64,000 nt of DNA from Paraburkholderia tuberum STM678 (lineage in GTDB: Bacteria; Pseudomonadota; Gammaproteobacteria; Burkholderiales; Burkholderiaceae), in contig NZ_CADFGP010000006.1 of assembly GCF_902833905.1 (NCBI RefSeq), positions 124,001 through 188,000 of the forward strand. The letters are read 5' to 3'. The position numbers and the translations under genes were made by a program. The notes beneath the pieces are model-generated. The model was not told the origin of the DNA, ran no database searches, and was given only the letters and a program-made list of their open reading frames with translations. The stretch's first letter is position 1. Every line of letters begins with the position of its first letter. Of this stretch, positions 50,541 to 60,034 are shown one piece after another.

Positions 50541-50639
50541 GCGCGCCGTAAACAAGTTGCCCAGCCGTCCGCCCGGTTGCCGGTAAGAATGCCAGCCAAA
50601 AAGCGACTTTCTTTCGGCAAGGCCCGCCAGAAACGGCAA

Positions 50640-50661
50640 AACCGCCCGAAAAGGCGGTTTG
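50640..50661 (+). terminator. hairpin after the LysR gene
   Basis: Perfect 8-bp stem AAACCGCC (50640-50647) / GGCGGTTT (50654-50661) with a 6-base loop, followed by a mixed T tract (tgttatt). Placed 100 bases after the LysR stop. The remaining 309-base spacer up to the PBP gene holds no gene. Confidence 0.6.
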
Positions 50662-50849
50662 TTATTGGTGTGAAAAGAGCTTCAATATCTCATGCCGGTT
50701 CGCGCTTTGTCATCCGACGCCAGCAGGTGTTGTAGCCGCGACACTGTCGCATCAATCCGAACCGATGAGGGTTTCTCGTTCCGAGCTACACTGCTTTGAA
50801 TGAACTGAGCCAGGCTCGACACCCTGGCCATCGCTCGGGGAGAGCAGCC

Positions 50850-53800
50850 ATGAATCGGCCACCGCTTCGGTTTCCGCTTCGCGTGACCAGCACCGTGACC
50901 GTGCGGAGTTGGCGTTGGCTCAAATGGGGGCTTGGCGCGTTTTTGCTGCTCGCGGTGGCGCTGATTGCGCGGCTCGTGCAGATCGAGATCGAGACCTCGC
51001 GACTGCAGGCGCGGTACCTTTCCGAGCTGACCCGCGACGTCGCTTTTTCGGTCACCGACGGTCCCAGTCATTCCATCCGCTTTCCGCAAGCCGACAAGGG
51101 CCCGTACGACGCGCGCCTCGGCTACGCGCTGTTGCCGGCTATCCAGCAGCGTCTGTTGCAACATGGCTTCGAAATCAGCTCGCAGGCGCGCGATTCAGAA
51201 CGCATGCTTTCGCTAGCCGATGATGGCCTGTTCCTGCCTTACGACGAAAAAGACACGGCCGGCCTGCAATTGTTCGACGGCACCGGCGTGCCGCTATACA
51301 GCGCTCAGTTTCCCGGTCGCGTGTACGACAGCTTCGGCGCGATTCCGCCGCTCGTGGTGAACTCGCTGCTGTTCATCGAAGACCGCTATCTGCTCGATCC
51401 GGATCAGCCGAACCGCAATCCGGCGATCGACTGGGGGCGCTTCAGCCGCGCGCTCGTCGACCAGGGCGCGCGCGTGTTCAATCGTCATCAACAGACGCCC
51501 GGCGGCAGCACGCTCGCGACGCAGATCGAGAAATTCCGTCACTCGGCGGGGGGCCGCACCGCGACGCCGCCGGAAAAGCTGCGGCAAATCGCGTCGGCGT
51601 CGGTGCGCGCTTATCTGAACGGACCGCAAACGCTGCCCGCGCGCGAACAGATCGTGGTCCATTATCTGAACTCGGTGCCGCTTGCCGCGCAGCCCGGCGT
51701 CGGCGAAATCAACGGTATCGGCGATGGGCTCGCCGCCTGGTATGGGCGCGATTTCCGCGAGACCAACCGGCTGCTGAAGGCGCCGTCGACCGATGCAAAT
51801 CTGCCCGACCAGGGTCTGGCGTTTCGCGAAGTGCTGTCGCTGATGATCGCGCAGCGCGCGCCGTCGTTTTTTCTGCAGCGCGGCTATCCCGAGCTCGAAC
51901 GGCTGACCGACAGCTACATGCGGCTGCTCGCGAGTGGCGGCGTGATCACTGAGCAGTTGCGCGACGCGGCGCTGGCGGCGCACGTCGAACTGCATCGCGC
52001 GCCGCGCAGCACACCGGATCTCGGTTCGTTCGTGTCGCGCAAGGCCGTCACGTCGATGCGCTCGCATCTGCTCGCCGCGCTCGGCGTGCGTAGTTTCTAT
52101 GAACTGGACCGCCTCGACGTACAGGCGACAGGCACGCTGAACAATGACGTGCAACAAGCCGTTGCCGAGCGCCTCGCCGCCGCCGCGACGAAAGACGGCG
52201 CGAAGGCCGCGGGTCTCGTCGGCTACGAAATGTTGCGCGGGTCCGACGATCCGTCACATATCGCCTACAGCTTCACGCTGTTCGAGCGGCACGGCGACGC
52301 GAACCTCGTGCGCGTGCAGACCGATAGCGTGAACCAGCCGTTCGACATCAATTCCGGCGCGCGCCTGAACCTCGGCTCGACCGCGAAACTGCGCACCGTC
52401 ATCACGTATCTGCAGATCGTCACCGATTTGCACACACGTTACGCATCGCTGAGCAATGCCCAGCTGAAGGCGATCACGCCCGATCCGAACGATCGGCTGA
52501 CGCGCTGGGCGATCGACTATCTGCTGCACACGCGCGACCATTCGCTGCAGCCTATGCTCGACGCCGCCGTCGAGCGTAAATACTCGGCGAGCCCGGGCGA
52601 AACGTTCTTTACGGGCGGCGGCGCGCAGACCTTCACGAACTTCGAGTCCGACGACAACAGCCGCATCCTGACCGTGCATCGCGCGTTCCAGCATTCGGTG
52701 AACCTCGTGTTCGTGCGGCTGATGCGCGATATCGTGCACTATGAAATGGTGCAGACCACCGGGCCGTCGTCGCAATGGCTCGGCGATCCGGCGACCCGCA
52801 AGATGTACCTGACGCGTTTCGCCGATCAGGAAAGCCGCGTGTACATGAAGCGTTTCTACACGAAGTACCACGGCAAGACCCCTGATCAGCAGATCACGCT
52901 ATTGCTGCTCGGGGTGCGCAAGTCGCCCCCGAAAGTGGCGACCGCGTTGCGCAGCGTCGCGCCGGATCAATCGAACGCGTGGTTCAACAAGTTGATGTAC
53001 GCGGCGCTGAAGAACACGCCGGCGGCTTCGATGCTCGACGACGAAGATCTCGCGATTCTGTACGACAAGTACGGCATCAACCGCTTCAACCTGAACGACC
53101 GCGGCTATATTTCGAGTGTGCATCCGCTCGAACTATGGACGCTGAACTACCTGCGCTCGCATCCGGATGCGACGCTGGCGCAGATCGAAGCCGCGAGCCA
53201 GGACGTGCGCCTGTCGACTTACTCGTGGCTCTTCAAGACGCGCTATCACGTGACCCAGGATCACCGCATCAAGCGCATGGTCGAGCTGCGCGCCTACGAC
53301 GCGATCGGCAAATCGTGGCAGGCGCTCGGCTATCCGTTCGCGTCGCTGACGCCGTCGTATGCGGCGGCGATCGGCGCGTCGGGCGATCGTCCGGCGGCGC
53401 TCGCGCAACTGATCGGCGTGATCACGAACGGCGGCAACAAGGTGCCGACCGAAACGCTGACGCAAATCGACTTCGCGAAGGACACGCCGTACGAAACGCA
53501 TTTCAGGCGCGCGGTGGTCGCGCCGCAGCAGCAGGTGTCGCCGGAGATTGCCGGGGAGGTGCGGATGCTGTTGCGCGACGTCGTGACGGGTGGCACCGCG
53601 AGGCGTCTCGCGCAAGGCATGACGTTCCCGAACGGCGAAACGCTCGAAGTCTATGGCAAGACCGGCACCGGCGATCAGCGCTTGAACGTGTACGCGAAGG
53701 GCGCGCGGTTGATCGAGTCGCGCAAGGTGAATCGCAGCGCGACCTTCGTGTTCGCGCTCGGCGACCGCTTCTACGGCACGTTGACCGCGTGGGTGCACGA

Positions 53801-53963
53801 GCCGTATGCCGCGCGTTACGACTTCACGAGTGCGCTGGCGGTGCAGTTGCTCAAGTCGATGGCACCGGCGTTGCAGCCGTTGCTCGACAAGCCGGTTCAG
53901 AAAACCGCGATCGCGGCGCCGGCGGGATCGACGCCCGCGGCGACGAAAGTTGCCGCGCAGTGA
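50850..53963 (+). CDS. class A penicillin-binding protein, large
   Basis: A 1037-residue bifunctional PBP. After a short basic N-terminus and one membrane helix (about 28-46), the glycosyltransferase (GT51) domain shows FIEDRYLL (catalytic Glu177) and GGSTLATQIEKFRHS. The transpeptidase has SxxK at STAK (Ser510, Lys513), an SxN-like HSVN, and KTGTG (Lys937). The SxxK-to-KTG distance is about 427 residues, well over twice that of E. coli PBP1b, so about 200 extra residues are inserted. GGGGAG precedes ATG 50850. It polymerises and cross-links peptidoglycan at the cytoplasmic membrane. Confidence 0.92.
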   Translation: MNRPPLRFPLRVTSTVTVRSWRWLKWGLGAFLLLAVALIARLVQIEIETSRLQARYLSELTRDVAFSVTDGPSHSIRFPQADKGPYDARLGYALLPAIQQRLLQHGFEISSQARDSERMLSLADDGLFLPYDEKDTAGLQLFDGTGVPLYSAQFPGRVYDSFGAIPPLVVNSLLFIEDRYLLDPDQPNRNPAIDWGRFSRALVDQGARVFNRHQQTPGGSTLATQIEKFRHSAGGRTATPPEKLRQIASASVRAYLNGPQTLPAREQIVVHYLNSVPLAAQPGVGEINGIGDGLAAWYGRDFRETNRLLKAPSTDANLPDQGLAFREVLSLMIAQRAPSFFLQRGYPELERLTDSYMRLLASGGVITEQLRDAALAAHVELHRAPRSTPDLGSFVSRKAVTSMRSHLLAALGVRSFYELDRLDVQATGTLNNDVQQAVAERLAAAATKDGAKAAGLVGYEMLRGSDDPSHIAYSFTLFERHGDANLVRVQTDSVNQPFDINSGARLNLGSTAKLRTVITYLQIVTDLHTRYASLSNAQLKAITPDPNDRLTRWAIDYLLHTRDHSLQPMLDAAVERKYSASPGETFFTGGGAQTFTNFESDDNSRILTVHRAFQHSVNLVFVRLMRDIVHYEMVQTTGPSSQWLGDPATRKMYLTRFADQESRVYMKRFYTKYHGKTPDQQITLLLLGVRKSPPKVATALRSVAPDQSNAWFNKLMYAALKNTPAASMLDDEDLAILYDKYGINRFNLNDRGYISSVHPLELWTLNYLRSHPDATLAQIEAASQDVRLSTYSWLFKTRYHVTQDHRIKRMVELRAYDAIGKSWQALGYPFASLTPSYAAAIGASGDRPAALAQLIGVITNGGNKVPTETLTQIDFAKDTPYETHFRRAVVAPQQQVSPEIAGEVRMLLRDVVTGGTARRLAQGMTFPNGETLEVYGKTGTGDQRLNVYAKGARLIESRKVNRSATFVFALGDRFYGTLTAWVHEPYAARYDFTSALAVQLLKSMAPALQPLLDKPVQKTAIAAPAGSTPAATKVAAQ

Positions 53964-53968
53964 ATCGC

Positions 53969-55213
53969 TCACCGCTCGTTATAACCCGTCTCCGACGCCG
54001 CCGGCTTCAGGAACAGCTCATGCACCGGCGCGAAATGCGCATATAGCGGCAGAATCGCACCGCCCATCGCGCGGGCATCGGCGCCGATCGCGCCTTCGAG
54101 CAATTGCGGCCGCACCATCCCTTCCCATTCGAAACGATCGAGCACGCGCTCGGTGCGGCGAATGATCTCGCGCAGCAGTAGCCGGTCGAACTCGCCGTCG
54201 ATCACGACGGCTTCGAGATCGAGCAACGCGGCCGCATTGGTTAGCGCGTTCGCGATCGCCGGGCACGCGCTGTCGAGCCATCGCTCGGTATGCCGCCACA
54301 ACTCGGGCGACAACGCGCGATGATCATGCGCCGCGGCCGCCGGCGCGCCCGCATCGCTGAACAGTCGTTCGAGCACGAAGCCCGATGCCGCGTGCAGCAA
54401 CTGCCGCGCGGGTTTGCGTGCGCCGCCTTCGCGCAGCGGGATCGAACCGACCGCGCCCGCGTTGTCGTGCGGACCGCCGTGCAGACGTCCGTCGATCACG
54501 AGACCCCCGCCGATGAAGGTGCCGACGAACAGATACAGGAAGTTGTGGATGCCGCGGCCCTGGCCCATCACGAGTTCGGCCGCGCAGGCGGCCGTGGTGT
54601 CCTTGGCGAACTCGACGGGCAGGCCGGTTATCGTCGCGATGCGCGCGCGCAGATCGATGTCGTTCCAGGCATCGAGCGCGTCGGGCGGCGCGCCGAGAAA
54701 GTCGCGCCAGCCGCCGAGCCACAACGGCGCCGCGACACCGACGCCGACCACCTTGCCCGCCTTCGCGCCGAGCGTCTGGTTCACGCGCGCGAGTTTGTTT
54801 TCGAGCGCGGGGAACAGCGCGCGCGGATCGGGATACGCATACTCGAATACGTCGCGGCATACGATGCGCCCGGCGAAGTCCATCGCGAGCACGTCGAGAC
54901 TGCGGCGTCCGACCTTGATACCGATCGTGTACGCGCCGTCCGCGCACAACGCGATCGGGACCGACGGCTGGCCGATCTTGCCGCGCACGCGCGCGTGCTT
55001 TTCGAGCAGGCCGTCGGCGATCAACCGGTCGACGATCATCGACACCGTCTGCATCGAAAGACGCGTGAGGCGGCCGACCTCGGCCTTCGGCAGTGGTCCA
55101 TGCAAGCGGATCGTTTGCAGCACGATGCGCTCGTTGAATTGCCGCATGCCGACCTGATTCGAACCGACTGTGCGTTTGACCGGCGAACGCCTGCTGGTGC
55201 TGGGGGTGTCCAT
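53969..55213 (-). CDS. ROK family transcriptional repressor (FrcR-like)
   Basis: A 414-residue ROK regulator. The N-terminal winged HTH is RQFNERIVLQTIRLHGPLPKAEVGRLTRLSMQTVSMIVDRLIADGLLEK. The ROK sugar-binding half contains GIKVGRRSLDVLAMDFAG and GRGIHNFLYLFVGTFIGGGLVIDGRLHGG, but the sugar-kinase signature is degenerate, as in repressors. It lies downstream of the sugar ABC genes on the same strand. Its likely operator is the palindrome at 58291-58313 ahead of the operon. Confidence 0.85.
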   Translation of the reverse strand: MDTPSTSRRSPVKRTVGSNQVGMRQFNERIVLQTIRLHGPLPKAEVGRLTRLSMQTVSMIVDRLIADGLLEKHARVRGKIGQPSVPIALCADGAYTIGIKVGRRSLDVLAMDFAGRIVCRDVFEYAYPDPRALFPALENKLARVNQTLGAKAGKVVGVGVAAPLWLGGWRDFLGAPPDALDAWNDIDLRARIATITGLPVEFAKDTTAACAAELVMGQGRGIHNFLYLFVGTFIGGGLVIDGRLHGGPHDNAGAVGSIPLREGGARKPARQLLHAASGFVLERLFSDAGAPAAAAHDHRALSPELWRHTERWLDSACPAIANALTNAAALLDLEAVVIDGEFDRLLLREIIRRTERVLDRFEWEGMVRPQLLEGAIGADARAMGGAILPLYAHFAPVHELFLKPAASETGYNER

Positions 55214-55255
55214 TGTCGTGTACCGGCCTCGTGGCTCAGCGGATTGGGCGGCGCG

Positions 55256-56059
55256 TCATGCGATCGCCTTCACGTCGGCTTCCTTCGCCCCGGTCATGAT
55301 CGCGACCGCTTCCGACATGTGCACGTCCTTCGTATTAACGAGCGCCGCGCGCCGGCCGAGCCGCTGGATATGGATGCGGTCCGCGATCTCGAACACGTGC
55401 GGCATGTTGTGGCTGATCAGAATCACCGGCAGGCCACGCTCGCGCACGCGCCGGATCAGTTCGAGCACCATGTTGCCTTCCTTCACGCCGAGCGCGGCGG
55501 TGGGCTCGTCCAGAATCACCACGTGGCGCGCGAATGCCGCGCTGCGTGCAACGGCGACGCCCTGGCGCTGGCCGCCGGACAGCGTTTCGACCGCCTGGCG
55601 CATCGAGCGAATGCCGATTTGCAGATCCTTCATGGCCGCGGTCGCTTCGTCGAGCATGCGGCGCTTGTCGATCATCTTGAACAGCGAGCCGCGCCAGCCG
55701 GGCTTCAGCAATTCGCGGGCGAGAAACAGGTTTTCGGCGATGCTCATCGCCGGCGCGACGGCGAGTTCCTGGTACACGGTCTCGATGCCTTGTGCGCGCG
55801 CATCGAGCGGACTGCGAAACTTGACCGGTTTGCCGTCGAGCAGAATCTCGCCTTCGTCGGGCACCGTCGCGCCCGAGAGCGCCTTGATCAGCGACGATTT
55901 GCCCGCGCCGTTGTCGCCGATCACCGCGAGGATTTCGCCGGGCAGCACTTCGAAATCGCAACCGTCGAGCGCGGTCACGTTGCCGTAACGTTTGACGAGC
56001 CCGCGTGCCTGCAGAACCGGCATCGCAGCGGACGTGGAAGGGGAGGCGGAGGTCAACAT
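55256..56059 (-). CDS. sugar ABC transporter ATP-binding protein (FrcA-like)
   Basis: A 267-residue ATPase with one nucleotide-binding domain: Walker A GDNGAGKSS, Q-loop YQELAVAPAMSIAENLF, signature LSGGQRQGV and Walker B VVILDEP, followed by the switch His in LISHNMP. Frc-type importers have single-domain ATPases, unlike the double RbsA/MglA type. It is the third gene of a binding protein-permease-ATPase-ROK unit. Start at 56059, with AGGAG upstream. Confidence 0.88.
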   Translation of the reverse strand: MLTSASPSTSAAMPVLQARGLVKRYGNVTALDGCDFEVLPGEILAVIGDNGAGKSSLIKALSGATVPDEGEILLDGKPVKFRSPLDARAQGIETVYQELAVAPAMSIAENLFLARELLKPGWRGSLFKMIDKRRMLDEATAAMKDLQIGIRSMRQAVETLSGGQRQGVAVARSAAFARHVVILDEPTAALGVKEGNMVLELIRRVRERGLPVILISHNMPHVFEIADRIHIQRLGRRAALVNTKDVHMSEAVAIMTGAKEADVKAIA

Positions 56060-56079
56060 GAGAGGGCTCCTGTGCGGGA

Positions 56080-57069
56080 TCAACGGCCGCGGTGCGAGAG
56101 TTTATCGGCGGCGACCGCGAGAATCACGAGGATGCCGGTGATCAATACCTGGTACACCGAGGAAACACCGATCAGCGTCAGGCCGTTACGGAATACGCCG
56201 ACAATCAGCGCTCCAAGCAAGGTGCCGACGATCGAGCCGCGTCCACCGAACAGACTCGTGCCGCCGAGCACGACCGCGGTGATGCTGTCGAGGTTCTCGG
56301 TTTGCCCGGCCTGCGGATCGCCGACACCGGTGCGCGCTACCGACAGCAGCGCGGCGATGCCGTAGATCGCGCCGGCAAGCGTGTAGACGGTCAGCAGAAT
56401 CCGCTGCGACGACAGGCCCATCAGTCGCGCGGCCTCGGCGTTGTTGCCGAGCGCGTACAGATGCCGGCCGGGCACCGTGTCGCGCAGCACGAACCACGTG
56501 CCCAGATACATCAGCAGCGTCAGCACGGTGCCGTACGTGACTTCCGCCGGTCCGAGCCTGAACGTGCTGCCGAGGAACATGATCGCATCGGGCAGGTTCG
56601 ACACGCTTTCCGCGTTCGAGTAGATCTGCGTGAGCGCAAACGCGATGTTCAGCGTACCCAGCGTGACGATGAACGCCGGCAACTTGATGCGCGTGATCAA
56701 CAGACCGTTCAATAAGCCGAACAAGGTGCTGGCGCCGATGCCGCACAGAATCGCGAGGATCGGCGGCACGCCGAGCACGACCGCGAACTTCGTCATGATG
56801 ATCGAGCCGAAGGCCATTACCATGCCGCAGGACAGATCGATGCCACCGGTCAGCACGATCAGTGTCTGGCCGATCGCGATGACCGCGACGACCATCGTCT
56901 GTTGCAGGATCAGCGACAGGTTCTGGAACGATAGAAAGCGGCTGCTCTGCGAGACAAAGAATGCGCAGGCCAGCACCAGCGCGATCAGCGGTCCGATTTC
57001 GGACAGCGACGGCAGGTGCTCGGTGAAAGACGGGCGCGGCCGGCCGGCGGGCGCGGAAGGGGTCGACAT
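56080..57069 (-). CDS. sugar ABC transporter permease (FrcC/RbsC-like)
   Basis: A 329-residue permease with about nine or ten hydrophobic segments. Family text: IGQTLIVLTGGIDLSCGMVMAFGSIIMTKFAVVLG, LINGLLITRIKLPAFIVTLGTLNIAFAL in the early half, and GTSLFGGRGSIVGTLLGALIVGVFRNGLTLIGVSSVYQVLITGILVILAV near the end. Homodimers form the pore of ribose/fructose-type importers. It overlaps nothing; a 20-base gap leads to the ATPase gene. Confidence 0.9.
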   Translation of the reverse strand: MSTPSAPAGRPRPSFTEHLPSLSEIGPLIALVLACAFFVSQSSRFLSFQNLSLILQQTMVVAVIAIGQTLIVLTGGIDLSCGMVMAFGSIIMTKFAVVLGVPPILAILCGIGASTLFGLLNGLLITRIKLPAFIVTLGTLNIAFALTQIYSNAESVSNLPDAIMFLGSTFRLGPAEVTYGTVLTLLMYLGTWFVLRDTVPGRHLYALGNNAEAARLMGLSSQRILLTVYTLAGAIYGIAALLSVARTGVGDPQAGQTENLDSITAVVLGGTSLFGGRGSIVGTLLGALIVGVFRNGLTLIGVSSVYQVLITGILVILAVAADKLSHRGR

Positions 57070-57091
57070 GATGGCAGTCCTCGGTACATGA

Positions 57092-57111
57092 GCGTGACAT
57101 GAAGGTCACGC
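57092..57111 (-). other. intercistronic stem-loop
   Basis: GCGTGAC (57092-57098) / GTCACGC (57105-57111) with a 6-base loop lies between the binding-protein and permease genes. It could stabilise the upstream mRNA segment and raise binding-protein levels over permease. Confidence 0.55.
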
Positions 57112-57166
57112 GGCAACTCAATTGGCGGCCCGGTGCGACGCGCAACGGGCTGCTATGCAATGCGCG

Positions 57167-58171
57167 TTACTTGTTGCCCCAGCAGTTGTCGAGGCCGAAC
57201 TTCGTGTCTTTGCTGTCGATGCCGGACATCGGCTTGTCGGTGATCAGCGTGACGCCGGTGTCGTGATAACCGGACACCTTCTTGCCGGTCTTCGCGTAGT
57301 CGACGCCGGCGGTGACGCCGAGCGCGGCCATCTTCAGCGGATACTGCTGCGAGGTCGCCGCGATCGCGCCGGCCTTCACGTTGCGCACGCCTTCGCAACC
57401 GCCGTCGATCGACACGATCATCACGCCCTTGTCCTTACCCGCCGCCTTCAGCGCGCGATACGCGCCGGCCGCGGCCGGTTCGTTGATCGTGTAGACCACG
57501 TTGATGTCGGGCGCTTTCTGCAGGCAGTTTTCCATCGCCGTCTGACCTTTCGCCTGATCGCCGCGCGTGTCCTGGCTGCAGACGATCGACGGATCGCCTT
57601 CCTTGATGCCGAAGCCTTCGAGGAAGCCGTTGTGGCGCAGCACGCCGACCGACACGCCCGGCGCGAGATCGAGCGTGGCGATCTTCGCGGGCTTGCCGTT
57701 CAACGCGGCCTTCGCATATTTGCCGATCAGCACGCCGGCCTTGAAGTTGTCGGTGGCGAACAGGGCGTCGGTTGCGTCCTGCGGATCGGTCGGCGTATCG
57801 AGGGCGATGACCATCACACCGGCCGCGCGCGCCTTCTTGATGCTCGGCACGATCGCCTTGGTGTCGCTCGGCGTGATCAGGATTGCTTTCGCGCCGGCCG
57901 TCATCATGTTTTCGATCGCGGTGACCTGACTCGCGTTGTCGCCGTCGAACTTGCCGGCGGCCGTGATCAGTTTCGCGCCGTCTTTCGACGCGGCCGCGTC
58001 CGCGCCCTGACGCATCTTGACGAAGAACGGGTTCGTATCGGTCTTCGTGATCAGGCCGATGACGGGCTGGTCGGCGGCCTGACTCGCGCTTGCGCACCAC
58101 AGCGCCGCTGCCGCGGCGCACATCGACGCGATTGTCCTGGCGACAGGACGCCTGTGGGAATTCAGATTCAT
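57167..58171 (-). CDS. sugar ABC transporter substrate-binding protein (FrcB-like)
   Basis: A 334-residue periplasmic binding protein. A signal peptide (about residues 1-32, ending ASASQAA) precedes the mature start. The periplasmic_BP_4 fold shows [58 protein letters not shown] and [18 protein letters not shown]. The closest type known to me is the fructose/ribose binder FrcB. It binds sugar in the periplasm and delivers it to the permease. First gene of the operon. Confidence 0.88.
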   Translation of the reverse strand: MNLNSHRRPVARTIASMCAAAAALWCASASQAADQPVIGLITKTDTNPFFVKMRQGADAAASKDGAKLITAAGKFDGDNASQVTAIENMMTAGAKAILITPSDTKAIVPSIKKARAAGVMVIALDTPTDPQDATDALFATDNFKAGVLIGKYAKAALNGKPAKIATLDLAPGVSVGVLRHNGFLEGFGIKEGDPSIVCSQDTRGDQAKGQTAMENCLQKAPDINVVYTINEPAAAGAYRALKAAGKDKGVMIVSIDGGCEGVRNVKAGAIAATSQQYPLKMAALGVTAGVDYAKTGKKVSGYHDTGVTLITDKPMSGIDSKDTKFGLDNCWGNK

Positions 58172-58290
58172 GAGACGCTCCTCCGGTTATTGGCAACGAC
58201 GTATGGGACTGCAGATAGATCGAAACTGCGAAGCTGCGGGCTTGACGTTGACGATGACGCTTCGACGTAATATGGTCCGAAGGAAATCGC

Positions 58291-58313
58291 CTAAATCACT
58301 TTGGTTGATTTAG
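58291..58313. promoter_or_regulatory. palindromic operator candidate for the ROK repressor
   Basis: Perfect 8-bp inverted repeat CTAAATCA (58291-58298) / TGATTTAG (58306-58313) with a 7-base spacer, about 120 bases upstream of the binding-protein start. The A/T-rich half-sites and length fit NagC/Mlc-type ROK operators. No second copy was found near the ROK gene. Confidence 0.6.
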
Positions 58314-58798
58314 TACAGCAGGCGCGCGACCGCTCGTCAAGGAAATGTGAACGCGGAAATTCGCCGCGCCGCGAACCGCGTGCAGGCTGAGAGCCTTGTG
58401 TCGTAACGCTTTCGCGCTGTGCTGCAGTGCGAAGCGGCGCTTCTCGGCTTGGGGAAAGTCCTGGCCCGTCTGAAAGCGGGTTGAAATGTCAGCGGTGGTT
58501 TTTCAACGCAATTCGAGGTGCGTAACGCGCTTTTTCAGTGGGCGCTGAATGTTTGCGAGAGGTTGCGGCGGAACAGCGCTTGCGCGCGGCGACTGAATGC
58601 GAACTTTTCGGAGAGACCCATGCCTTCGCACTGGTGGCAGCGACGACTTTCTGGTCACCGCGGCGTTGGCCGCGCTCGCATGCGAAACGGTCCAGGCGCG
58701 CGTCCGGACGTTCGCACAGGTGTCGTTCGCGCCACGCATCGGTGTGCCCGCGCAATTGCGCGTTACTGCAACCTTGCGGCGCGGCTGTAACCGCCACA
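58314..58798. other. long intergenic region, no supported gene
   Basis: Between the Frc-type operon promoter and the LacI gene end. Several overlapping open frames of 60-140 codons exist on both strands, but their text is arginine-rich and none has a clear ribosome site plus family-like sequence. One short plus-strand frame from 58620 follows GGAGAG but lacks any recognised motif. I see no RNA gene. Confidence 0.5.
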
Positions 58799-59842
58799 TC
58801 AACCCGAACGCGGTGCGGCCGTCGATGCGCGCACGACCAGTTTCGGCTCGGACGAAATCCGCATCGGCACGGGCGCCGGCATGTCCCGCGCGGCGCGTCC
58901 CGGCTGTCCGTACGAAGTCTCGATCAGCTCGCGCAGCAGTTCCACTGCAAGTCCAGCGACCTCGACCGTCGGCACCGCCACCGTCGTCAGTGCGGGGCGC
59001 GACTCGCGCGCGAGCTGGATGTCGGTGATGCCGATCACGGACAGATCGTCCGGCACGCGCAGGCCCAGATCCGCGGCCGCGTGCATCGCGCCGAGGGCAG
59101 GCAAATCGTTGGTCGCGAAGATCGCGCTGAGTTGCGGATCGGCTTCAAGCAGCGCGCGGGCCGCCAGGTAGCCGCCGTGGATCGTGTCGGCCGCGTGTCG
59201 CACGCGATTTCTCGTCACACCGGCCGCGCGCAACGCGTCGACGAAACCTTCGAAGCGCGCCGCGTGAATGCCCGACACCTTGCTGCCGACGATCGCACCA
59301 AAGCGCCGATGCCCGAGCTCCAGCAGATGCTCGCCGGCCAGCTTGCCGGCCAGCCGGAAATCGACCGCGACGCACGGCAGCCCGGGCGGCTCGGTGGGCC
59401 GCTCCCACATGCACAGCACGACCGGCGTCCCGCGCGCTTCGGTCTCGTGCAGATCGGCGAAATCGAGGTTCGCGTTGGTCACGAGCACGCCTTCGGACAA
59501 GGTGCCGGCGATCTGGTCGAGGTACGCGCGGCCGCTTAGCGGATCATCGTTGGTATTGCAGATGATCACGAAGTGGCCGCTCGTGCGCGCAGCGCGTTCG
59601 ACCGCGAGCGCGAACTCCGGATAGAACGGATTCGCGATGCTCGACACCATCAGCGCGAGCGTCGGCGCGCGGCCCTCGGCGAGCGCGCGTGCGGCGAGAT
59701 GCGGGCGATAGCCGAGCGCCGCGACTGCCTCGAGCACGCGTTGCCGGGTCGTTTCGCCAACGCGGCCGCGCTTGCGCAGCACGTTGGACACGGTCGCTGG
59801 CGTGACGCCGGCATGGCGCGCGACTTCGCTGAGTGTGGGCAT
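58799..59842 (-). CDS. LacI family transcriptional repressor
   Basis: A 347-residue regulator. The HTH and hinge are complete (MPTLSEVARHAGVTPATVSNVLRKRGRVGETTRQRVLEAVAALGYRPHLAARAL), followed by a sugar-binding domain (TLALMVSSIANPFYPEFALAVERAAR...GRAYLDQIAGTLSEGVLVTN). Start at 59842 is chosen because the usual MPTLSEVA opening lies there; a 21-residue upstream extension is unlikely. It is divergent from the MalK-type ATPase gene, with a LacI-type palindrome between them. Confidence 0.9.
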   Translation of the reverse strand: MPTLSEVARHAGVTPATVSNVLRKRGRVGETTRQRVLEAVAALGYRPHLAARALAEGRAPTLALMVSSIANPFYPEFALAVERAARTSGHFVIICNTNDDPLSGRAYLDQIAGTLSEGVLVTNANLDFADLHETEARGTPVVLCMWERPTEPPGLPCVAVDFRLAGKLAGEHLLELGHRRFGAIVGSKVSGIHAARFEGFVDALRAAGVTRNRVRHAADTIHGGYLAARALLEADPQLSAIFATNDLPALGAMHAAADLGLRVPDDLSVIGITDIQLARESRPALTTVAVPTVEVAGLAVELLRELIETSYGQPGRAARDMPAPVPMRISSEPKLVVRASTAAPRSG

Positions 59843-59981
59843 GATGTGGTCAGTATTTGGGATGGCTGTCCGACATTTGCGTCGCGGCGCGAGGCGCGGC
59901 AACATCTGTCATCGAACAACGTACAAAACGATATCGGAGACAGACCAACGATCGCCTTGCGATCGATTTTTCGGTCATGCT

Positions 59982-59997
59982 GATTAAGCGCTTAATC
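59982..59997. promoter_or_regulatory. LacI-type operator
   Basis: A perfect 16-base palindrome, GATTAAGCGCTTAATC, centred on CG at 59989-59990, lies 140 bases from the LacI start and 38 from the ATPase start. A similar half-site (GATTAAATCA) follows near 60012. Central CG and symmetry are typical of LacI-family operators, so autoregulation and control of the downstream genes are likely. Confidence 0.78.
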
Positions 59998-60034
59998 TCC
60001 GACTTCGCCCCGATTAAATCACGGAGTCGATGCA

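Noticed and set aside
54290..56365. 691-codon plus-strand frame opposite ROK and ATPase genes
   Set aside because: Shadow of well-supported minus-strand genes.
58489..58802. Overlapping open frames in the Frc-LacI intergenic region
   Set aside because: Basic, low-quality text on both strands and no convincing start.
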